Shown: positions 55,568 to 64,000 of the stretch, piece after piece
How the letters are laid out: each line of letters starts with the position of its first letter
Numbering within the stretch: position 1 is the stretch's first letter
NCBI GenBank assembly: GCA_027924645.1
Contig: BSBN01000829.1
Location: 3,100,001 to 3,164,000, forward strand
DNA length: 64,000 bases
Source of the DNA: Cunninghamia lanceolata
Taxonomy: Eukaryota > Streptophyta > Pinopsida > Cupressales > Cupressaceae
Reading direction: 5' to 3'
Notes under the pieces: generated by a model
What the model saw: the letters and a program-made list of their open reading frames with translations, nothing else
The model's database searches: none
Told to the model about the DNA's origin: nothing
Program-made: the position numbers and the translations under genes

Positions 55568-57047
55568 AACCAGATCTAGTTCTGATTCATTAGACTATTT
55601 GCAGATGTCTCCACTAAGAAGGGGTAGGACAACAAGTAGAATAGTTGATTCATCAAAGAGGTCAAAGTCAACAACCTTCAAGACTCAGCCCTCCAACTCA
55701 AATATAGAGAAGTAGAGTCTAGTGCTGACAATGTAGTTACCCATAATGGCTAGACAATTCACATTTGCACCTTTTAAAGGGGACTACCCATTACAACTTG
55801 CCCAACATGATGATATTCTAGTTGCAGCCCTCAAAGGTCTACCCTATTTCACCAGAGACGACCACACTACAACTGTTGAGCACATTTAGGATGTGGCAAC
55901 ATTGTGTTCGGTGCATAATGTTACCGAAGAAAATGTAGCAATCAGATTATTGGTTGCATCATTAAAGGGTAAAGCCTTGCAATGGTTTAGAGGTCTCGCA
56001 AAGAACTCGATAATGACATGGGATCAACTGGGAGATGGATTACACAAGAAATTTGAAGGCAAGTCTGATCATCTCTCATTACTAGAATAGTTGAGCACCA
56101 TCGAAAGGGCCCCCCATGAGCACATGGCACATTTCCACTACCGATTTCAGAGGACTTGGGATAGGATCCCCGTAATGGTAAAGCCTCTGCAAAGGCAAGC
56201 ATTTTTGTTTTATCTTAAGGCTTTGAATAGTGAAATTTTTTTAATGATCCAATCTATGGGTGGATCCACCCTTCCTGATGCTTTTGAGATTGTTGTTAGA
56301 GCAGAAAATTGCCTTATTCAAGTAGGAAAAATAGCCCCAAGGTCTCCTTTACCCATTATTCTAGAAATCCAGCCATCTATGCCAATGGTAGTGCCTTCTT
56401 TAGCTATTGTCCCAATAATTCCAGCAATAGGATACCAAGTTGCAACTCAAGAAATTGCTGTCCTAGTCCAAGCTGAAGAATTCCAAGAGCTTAAAAACAC
56501 ACTAAAAACCATTGCAAATGAGTTTTTAAATATCAAGAAGCATAGTGGTCAAGAGCATAGGCCTTACCAAGCCCCATTTTAGTCTAATCAACCAAATAGA
56601 CCACCTTTCCAAGCTGATGAATAGGGCCAAAGAAGAAATTATAACCCTTGACCTTTCCAATCATATAATCCTAATGCTGCCAACACTTCGAAAGAGCTTG
56701 TACCCACTCAGAACAACATGGCTTAGGATAGTGACTGGTGTTATCCATATCACCAACCCCATAACTAGGATGCATGTACGAATGGAATGAGAAATCAGGC
56801 TTTGATGGTGCAGAACAGTTATGCTAGTTTAGAAAGTGTCTCGAATGAGGTTCTAGCTCAACAAGATAATGTTGATGTGGCCTTAATGAAGTGGCAAGGC
56901 AATGAATTCTATGGTGTAAATTACCCTCACAGCCAAAATCAGTCAAATACACCTATTTTAGCCAAAACAAGGTCAAAAAAGAGGGCTGTAGATCTTGATC
57001 AGCAAGCTGCAGATGTACAACAACAGCTTGCCAAGGACAAATTTTAG
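55568..57047 (+). pseudogene. Gag, Tat-like copy 2 (broken)
   Basis: Starts MKTRSSSDSLDYL. A second in-frame block from 55746 reads MARQFTFAPFKGDYPLQLAQ, GLPYFTRDDH, then TAG at 55887-55889 and the gag core LLVASLKGKALQWFRGLAKNS, WDQLGDGLHKKFEGKSD. TAG at 56088-56090 is private to this copy. HMAHFHYRFQRTWDRIPVMV, lost to a frameshift in copy 1, is intact here. The core continues open to 56582. The knuckle-like segment near 56738-56777 has Tyr for the second Cys and the shared TAG at 56766-56768. It ends at the shared TAG 57045-57047. It is the better guide to the family Gag. Confidence 0.78.
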
Positions 57048-57257
57048 ACTTCTTCATTACAAACTACCCCCACAACACAGTAAAAAGTGCATATTCTTCA
57101 AAGAGGACAAGTTGTACCTAGAAAAGATTAGTCTAAAGTACAAACACAATTTTTTCAAAGGTAGAATGATGCTGCTGTTGTCAAAGGACAACAAAAGGTA
57201 AGTCTTGTTTCTTTCAATGTTGTTGATCACCTTAAGAAAGCCATTGTCAATATATCA

Positions 57258-58631
57258 GTGATGGATGCACTGCACATTTCTAGCCAAAAGGATTTATTAC
57301 AAGAAGCTTTGGCTGAAATTTTAATTTATGATTGTTCTAATCAAGAAACGGCCAAGGTTGTACTTGCCAACAACCCAGAAATAAAGAATGAACAACAAGC
57401 TCAAGAGGTAAAACCTCCTCCTTTTTACCTGAGTTTGATTATTGGTGACAAGCTTGTTCACAAATGTATGATAGATTCCAGAGCAAGTAGTTCTGTCATG
57501 CCTAAGAGTCTAGCTGATTCATTAGGATTAGTCTATGAGCCCCTTTCAAAAGGAGTAGTCTAGCTAGATGGGTCTACTATTAATACTACAGGGATAATTA
57601 GAAATTTGTCACTTACCTTGCATGCTTGTCCTAATTTTGTGATCCATCAAGACATCTACATCATTGATCTACCACCTAGCTTTGTTATATGCCTTTCCAG
57701 GAAATTTACTACCAAATTGGGTGGGCTTTTATCTTCTGATTGGTCCCACTTGTTTTTTAGAACAAGATATGGTACGAAAGTAACCATAACGTCTGAACCA
57801 CTTGCAAAGGATCATGTTGAGCCCTATGTCCCTAGCCCAATAAATGCTAACTTCTACATCACCCATGGGAAGCGGGATCAATCCATGAACCTAGATCCTA
57901 GTGCACCTATGGAAGATATAAATTTAGATGATTGGGCAGCTGAAGATCATGAAGATGACCCTTTCCATCACACTAATGAGGTAGGATTAGGCATTTATTT
58001 GATACATGAACCTAATACAGTGATTCCTAATCTGATTAAGGATCAAAGTCAACCTCAATGGCAAGAGGATCAACTTTTGAAGCTGTACTTTGATGGATCA
58101 AGGAGTAAAAGAGGTGCCGATGGAGGAGCTATGCTTATTTCACCTGATGGAGACAGGTACTATTCAACATTGAGGTTTGCTTTCAACTATACAAATAATG
58201 TGCCTGAATACAAAGCCCTGATTCATGGTTTAGAATGGGCTCAAAAAAGAGGTATAAAATGCTTACAAGCTTATGGTGATTCTGAGTTGATTGTACACCA
58301 AGTTAGAAACTTGAATGTCACTAAGAATGATTTACTTAAAAAGTACAACCATCAAGTTTGGGATTCAATCAAAAATTTTGATGCTTTTAATCTGCTTTCA
58401 ATTCCCAAAAATCAAAATAAACATGCAGATAGGCTTGCTGCCTTAGGATCTCAGTTTGAGATTCTGAATGAAATTCATAACATAGAGGTACATCCATATG
58501 TTAAAATGGTTTTTAGACCATATGTACCTGACAATACTATGAGTTGGCAAGTTTTTGACAGCGATGAGCAAATTTTAAGTTTTCTGATTGCTGAAGCAAA
58601 GTTTACAGCTAATAACCAGCATAAGTGGTAG
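57258..58631 (+). pseudogene. Protease and archaeal-type RNase H, Tat-like copy 2 (one frame, one stop)
   Basis: The stretches 57258-57563 and 57606-58631 share a frame broken only by TAG at 57561-57563 (CAA in copy 1). Protease: KCMIDSRASSSVMP, with DSRA at residues 73-76 where DSGA is expected, so the flap-side Gly is lost. In the second part, residues 160-285 form a complete RNase H: LYFDGS (D163), EYKALIHGLEWA (E201), YGDSELIV (D225) and KHADRLAALG (D275). This is a full DEDD set of the archaeal/plant-like RNase H found in Tat elements. About 130 residues separate it from the RT start. No such domain occurs between the RT-linked RNase H and integrase. The domain order is therefore protease, aRNH, RT, RNase H, integrase. 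Confidence 0.82.
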
Positions 58632-60231
58632 CAGCAATATGACAACCAAGTTGTACAACTTAAGTCTAATAAGCTACCAAAGGGATTCCTAATATAGAAT
58701 CTATTTTTAACTCAGATGATTAGATCATAAAAGACAAGTGCAACATGACTATGAATCAAGAGCACTATGAGACAGTGGAGATATTCAAAGATAAACTGCT
58801 AAAATTGGGAAAGGTATGTAGTAAAGATGAACAATAGTATTGTATTTAGTTATGTCAAGAGTTTGGTGATGTTTTTGCATGGGAGTATAAGGATTTAAGT
58901 GGGTTTGATCCTAGTTTAGCTTAGCATACCATTGAGTTAGAACCTAATGCAAGCCTATTAGGCAGAAACAAAGGTGCCTCAATCCTAAAATTGAGCATCT
59001 GATGAAAGGCGAGCTAAATAAGCTAATTGAGAGCAATATAATTTTCCCTATAAAACATACATCTTGGGTCTCCAACTCAGTACCAGTCAGAAAGAAGAAC
59101 GGAGAGATTTGACTTTGTGTTGATTTTTGTGATCTAAATGAAGCTTCATTAAAAGACCACTATCCTCTTCCTTCAATGGAATAAATTTTGCAAACCATTT
59201 CTGGTTCTGACAGATTTTCTTTGCTAGATGGATAGTCATACTATAACCAGATTCCAGTGAAGGAGGAAGACCAATATAAAACTACATTTACAACCAAGTG
59301 GGACACCATGGCCTATAGGAAGATGCCATTCAGTTTGTCCAATGCAGGGGCAACCTTTAAGAGGGCAATGGATATGGCCTTTCATGGCCTTATGAAAAAA
59401 ATAATTTTGGTATATTCAGATGATATAACAGTTTTTTCAAAAGATTCTAATGAACATTTTGATCACTTGAAGTAGATTTTTCAGAGATGCAGAGAGTTTG
59501 GAGTTTCCCTAAACCTGAAAAAATGCATATTTTCTGTTTATGAAGGTAAACTCCTTGGCCATATTGTTTCAAATCATGGTATTTCTATTGACCCTGAAAG
59601 AGTTTCAGCTATTTTTTATTTACCGCTACCTACACATAAGAAAGGCTTGCAGAGCTTTCTTGGCAGAATTAATTTCGTGAGGAGATTTATTCCAAACATT
59701 GTTGCTTTGTTACAACCTCTCACTAGCATGCTAAAGAACATACCTTTCAATTGGACTAAGGAAGGTAAGAGAAGCTTGGAGTAGATCAAAGAAGCTCTTG
59801 TAGCTGCCCCTACCCTCATTAATCCCAACTATGAGAAAGATTTCATTCTATATGCTTTTGGAGGGGCTGATACCATCTCAGCCATGTTGTGCCAACAAAA
59901 TGATGAAGGCTTGGAGCAGCCAGTGGCATTTTTCAGCCAGGGATTGCATGATTACGAGGTAAAGTATTCATTTGTTGATAAGCATGGGTTTTTTTTTGTT
60001 AGAAGCCTCAAGAAATTTAGACATATGTTGTCCAATAACAGAATTCATTTAATGGTTGCCCACCCAACTGTTAAGAGCTTTTTACTTAACAGAGAAATAA
60101 ATGATAAAAGGGTTGGTTGGCTAACAAAGGCTATGGAATTTGATGTCAATATTAAGGTAACTAAGCTAATTAGGGGTAAGGGTTTATGCAAACAACTTGC
60201 TGGAAATGGAGAGCACAACCAAGAACATTAA
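58632..60231 (+). pseudogene. Reverse transcriptase and gypsy RNase H, Tat-like copy 2
   Basis: RT order as in copy 1. A one-base deletion near 58949 (AATGCAAGCC for AATGCCAAGCC) and shared stops at 58847-58849, 59110-59112 and 59782-59784 inactivate it. The active site is Y-S-D-D (59413-59424), Ser for Leu. The RT-linked RNase H again reads LYAFGGADTI without the first catalytic Asp, then KHGFFFVRSLKKFRHML. Open stretches at 59257-59475 and 59884-60231 are fragments of it. Confidence 0.8.
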
Positions 60232-60240
60232 GAGAATAAA

Positions 60241-61542
60241 GAAACAATGTTACCTAATAGTGAACCGGTTGTTGTTCTAGCTCCTACAAATAGCTAGGTG
60301 TAATAAATGATTCACTATCTGTAGATTGGTGAATGCCTCGAAGGTTTGGATAGGGTAGGAAGAAGTTATTTCATGTTACAAGCTACTCCTTATGCTATCA
60401 TTGAAGGTATTTTGTATAGGAAAGATTTTAATGGTGTGTTTCTAAGATGCATTAAACCAGATCAGGTTGATAGACTGTTAGAAGAGTTTCACAATGGACC
60501 TTCAGGAGGTCATTTTGTAGCAAGGACAACAGCCTTGACGATAATACAGGCTGGTTATTACTAGCCAAATATGTTTAAAGAAGCATTTGCTTGGGTAAGA
60601 AGATGTGAAAAGTGTTCATTATTTGTAGGTAAGCAAAGGCTTGCAGCCTTACCTCTGCACCCTATCAAATTTGAACAACCATTTGCTAAATGGGGTCTTG
60701 ACTTCATTGGACCAATAAACCTGCCTTCAAGTGCAGGCCACAAGTGGATTTTGACTGCTACAAACTATTTCACCAAATGGAATGAGGCTTTTGCTTTGAA
60801 AGAAGCAAATGAATCTACTATTTTAAGTTTCTATTAGGACTTGGTATCAAGATTTGCTATACCAGATTCAATTATCTCTGACAATGGTTTAGCTTTTATT
60901 GGTTTAAGTATTTCAGATTGGTTTGTTAAACATAACAGGTTTTGGAATACATCTTCTAACTATTACCCCCAGGGTAATGGGCAGGCGGAATCCACCAATA
61001 AAAATATGATAAAGATCATCAAAAAGACTATTGAAGACAACCAAAGAACATGGCATGAGAAGTTGAAGTTAGCTCTTTGGGCTGACCGGATCACTTCCTA
61101 AAGAGCTACTAGTTGTTCTCCATATGTGGTTACTTATGGTAAGGAGGCTAGATTGCCCATTTCACTAGAATGACCAACTTTGGCTTTCATTAAAGAACTT
61201 GAGCTGTTAGAGGAACAACATTTAATAGTAAGGCTAGCTCAGCTTATAAAATTAGAGGAGACTAGAAAAGAAGTCTTGAGGAAGCTTGAAATCCATCAAG
61301 CTCAAATGAAGAGTTCCTTTAATAAGAGGGAAAGGCCAAGAAGCATCATTGTTGGTGATTTAGTTTTCAAGTGGAATGAATTGAGAAGCAAACCTTTAAA
61401 GCATTCCAAGTTTGATGCAATTTGGGATGGGCTTTATGTAATCACAGAGTGCAAGGAAAATAATGCATTTCAGCTTTCCAAGTTAAGTGGAGAGGTGATG
61501 TCTATCCCAGTTAATGGGATCCACCTCAAACATTGCCTCTGA
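60241..61542 (+). pseudogene. Integrase, Tat-like copy 2
   Basis: HHCC: EFHNGPSGGHFVARTTAL...CEKC (about 60484-60618), with TAG for Trp at 60562-60564 (TGG in copy 1). Core: D in WGLDFIGPI, D in IISDNGLAF, E in NGQAESTNK, all three present. The E-containing block is intact here but broken by TAG in copy 1. The tail reads KSSFNKRERPR, VGDLVFKWNELRSK and WDGLYVI (GLY for GPY), ending HLKHCL then TGA. Together the two copies show that the family once encoded a normal integrase. Confidence 0.82.
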
Positions 61543-61844
61543 AGATAAGTACTACCTTGTATCATAATGGATTAGTGCTGATGTTAATAAGTGCTTCATG
61601 CACATTTACTTTCAGTTATTTCCCTAAGTGATGTTGCACATGTTTTCTGGCCACTAGGGCCTTCTAGTTTGCTTTTAGTATAGTTTGTTTTAGTTTTTTG
61701 TTGCTGTTTGGAGTGGTTGAAGTGCTGAGTTTCCGTGTTTTCTGAGTTTGAGATAAGCAGAGTATGACTCTATGCCCAATGGATAAATTAAGGCAACTGA
61801 TCCTGATGCTTAGTAGGCAGGCATATAGCAGAAGTCGCTAGAAA
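61543..61844 (+). other. 3' non-coding end of Tat-like internal 2
   Basis: Counterpart of 14862-15163. The conserved block GACTCTATGCCCAATGG begins at 61766, and the stretch ends GCTAGAAA before the LTR, exactly as in the non-autonomous family at 25041-25048. Confidence 0.6.
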
Positions 61845-64000
61845 TGTTACCATTTTTTCACCTACAACTCAAATTGGTAAAGCTGGTACAACAAGTTCAT
61901 TTTTAGATTGAAATTTTTAACATTTTTCTACTATGATTATTTTACATAGTTTAAGTTATATGAAGACTTTAGGTTTCATTGTTATAACCGAAGGAAAAGA
62001 TTCAGTTGATCATTCAATTGCATTGAAAAAGATTGCTTGAGAGATAAATTGTTTCATTTCACTACAATGATTATTCATTTTACAAATGAGATACATAAAA
62101 GAAACAAACATTGCATTGAATGAAAACATGGTAGATCAAATGTCCCACACAAGCTGTGGGAATAGCTTGCATATCTGAATCAATAGATAACAGAAAGTAT
62201 ACTATGCATCTAATCAATTGAAGAAATAATTAAACAGTACAGAGCATATCTATCATTGCCTTTTGGGATCTGGTTGAGTTTATGTTTGCTGCAGCTGCTC
62301 CTTTGTTTTCGACACTTGATGAACCTACAGGGGATAAAGAAGATTTTTTTAGAGCTCAAGATATGGAATACCCCATGAGGTTCATTAGGTAGAAACATAA
62401 TACACTGTCTGTGATATATTGAATTAGATACATACAAATCATCCATGGACCAGAGACATTGAAAATGAGACAATCATTGAGTTTCAATGTTTTTTTTAAA
62501 CTAACATGTTTGTTTCATGTGTAGGTATAGAAGAAGTATGTTTCTATTTTGAAGACTATATTAGCATGTGGTGTAAAGTGGGCTCCCAAAAGGGTTGAGC
62601 CCAGTATGATGCCCTTAATTCTTAGGATGGGATGGAATAAAAGTATACACATGGAAATCAAGATATATTCTGCTATTGCATCAACCAAGTGTATGAATCT
62701 TAGGCTCATTACCCATCTATGACTATCAGTTCAAATATGAAGAAGTAAGAGTCATAAATGAGCATTGAGACAGCTCAATGATGTCCAAAACTGAGTATAG
62801 AATAGCCATGATCAATACAACATAATTGAAAGAATCATATTTATAGATGTGGCTATAGGAAGTAGCATGTGAAGGATATGCTATGTAGCATTCAAATATA
62901 TGCAGGGTGGGTGAATCATCATCTAAGAGGCCATTTGATAACATAAATTAGGTATTGCTCATCTGATTAAATATGAAATCATGTTTCAAGGTATGACAGT
63001 AATAAAAATCCAATGTACAGCTCTATCCTATATGCCAAAATAGCTACAAGAAGTAGGTCATCAAGTGCTTACAATGTGTGATAAAGATACCAAAGGTTAA
63101 CTACTTGCATGTAGAGAAGATGAAGACTTAATCTTTTAAATGGCAAGCAGAGCCTGCAGCTTGTGTTTCATATGAAATATAACTATAACCTAAGTATACA
63201 GTGATTCTTAAAATGCTTCTAGCTGAGTGTAGAAGACTTCATTCTCCAAAGCTCATATCAGGCTTCATGATAAAGAGATAAAAGGAAAAATGCATGTAAA
63301 ACAATATGAAGAGGGTCTTGTGGTCGCGGTTAGAGATGTGTGTTTCCTTCACTAGTGGCGATACCCATATCAAATTTCACTGAGAAACCTCAAGTATAGA
63401 GCTCATATTTAGCATATGACAATGAGATACAAGAAAATCATATAATATTCAAGAGATGGTCGAACCCACTTTGGGGTTTCAGGCAAAAGTCACGGTCAAC
63501 AAAATAAGAGAAAACTTCAAACTAAAGACCATAAGAGAATAATGAGATCCATTTCATGCTTTTTAGAATTATGGAGTATCTTTCTTCACAGCTGAGTCAA
63601 ACCACCTAGGGTTTTGTATTACAAGAAACCATACAAGAAAATAAAGTGAATGAGAAATTCCAAATAATGGTTGCAACCTGTAGCAGGAGGTATCTTTTCT
63701 TTCTCACAATTTAAACCACTTGGGGGTTTCAACTAAAATACAGATACAGAGAAGAAGAATGCTTTCAGCCACAGATAAATCGAAAAAGTTGAAAAATGAT
63801 GCAATATGTCTGTCGCCTACAAAATAAAGGAGTTATAGATCTTGAATAATGAACTTACCTTAGGTTTTTGTTGTGCACAAAATGCATTCAGAACCAAAAG
63901 TTGAGTCTCAGAAATGCAGTCAATGGCGGCCGAGACATAGGAAAGAACAACAGTAAAGTAGAGATAAAAGTTTCATCAAATAAATGTAGCACAACTGTGG
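61845..64000 (+). repeat. Tat-like LTR copy 3, cut by the window end
   Basis: Starts TGTTACCATTTTTTCACC and matches 5062-7200 and 15164 onward. It keeps the 12-bp segment missing from copy 1. The acceptor-like motif has CTAAC at 62501-62505 and AG at 62523-62524. It runs uninterrupted through the point (63720-63750) where the non-autonomous element entered copy 2. Confidence 0.85.

Larger units (their letters stand above)
5062..64000 (+). mobile_element. Tat-like Ty3/gypsy element, tandem LTR-internal-LTR-internal-LTR (right end outside window)
   Basis: Three LTR copies start with TGTTACCATTTTTTCACC at 5062, 15164 and 61845. Two internal regions (6421 and 6453 bp) follow LTR ends at 8742 and 55391. 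Each internal opens with the same primer-binding site and carries gag, protease, archaeal-type RNase H, RT, RNase H and integrase remnants in one order. The middle LTR is split by insertions at 17066-46333 and 46960-54202. LTR termini form the inverted pair TGTTA...TAACA. The 5-bp left flank is AGGAT (5057-5061); the right flank is outside the window, so the target duplication cannot be tested. Both pol copies are broken by stops and frameshifts. Confidence 0.85.

Noticed and set aside
1..64000. Host genes, rRNA, CRISPR arrays or a prokaryotic system
   Set aside because: No intact non-transposon coding region, no regularly spaced short repeats, and all large frames belong to plant LTR retrotransposons.

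Overview
This window is repeat-dense nuclear DNA from a land plant. I see no host gene, rRNA, standalone tRNA gene or CRISPR array. Almost every base belongs to LTR retrotransposons nested in one another. The AT-rich background, very long LTRs (3.7 and 5.5 kb), old copies left largely in place, and a mix of Ty3/gypsy Tat-like elements and Ty1/copia Sireviruses suggest a large, slowly purged genome such as a gymnosperm. That taxonomic reading is inference.

Layout. (1) 1-952: 3' end of a Ty3/gypsy chromovirus (integrase tail, chromodomain, polypurine tract, LTR), abutting (2) 963-5061: the 3' end of an old Sirevirus (wrecked additional ORF, polypurine tracts, start of a 3' LTR). (3) 5062-64000: a Tat-like Ty3/gypsy element arranged LTR-internal-LTR-internal-LTR (LTRs from 5062, 15164 and 61845; internals 8743-15163 and 55392-61844). 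The last LTR runs off the window. (4) 17066-46333: a second, pol-less family, also LTR-internal-LTR-internal-LTR (LTRs from 17066, 25049 and 40783), inserted in the middle Tat LTR. (5) 33700-40768: a young minus-strand Sirevirus derivative with 1091-bp LTRs (5 mismatches by eye) and target duplication GAGGT, inserted in the second internal of (4). It has no pol but carries a truncated gag and a 919-codon additional ORF. (6) 46960-54202: an older plus-strand Sirevirus-like copia with a full but broken gag-pol and target duplication CCCAT, also in the middle Tat LTR. (7) Inside the second LTR of (4): a 295-bp tRNA-derived SINE with a 16-bp target duplication and a 352-bp TRIM with 147-bp LTRs.

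How the parts relate. The Tat-like element encodes Gag, protease, an archaeal-type RNase H, reverse transcriptase, a degenerate gypsy RNase H and integrase, in that order. The extra RNase H lies before RT rather than between the RT-linked RNase H and integrase. The pol-less family (4) shares its primer-binding site, a conserved block before the 3' LTR and several LTR blocks with the Tat element, so it looks like a non-autonomous partner. Both internal copies of each family share identical premature stops, so the tandem structures probably arose by duplication of already damaged copies. The additional ORF of Sirevirus (5) has a diverged homologue in remnant (2), which shows it is a recurrent module. 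None of the pol genes here looks intact.
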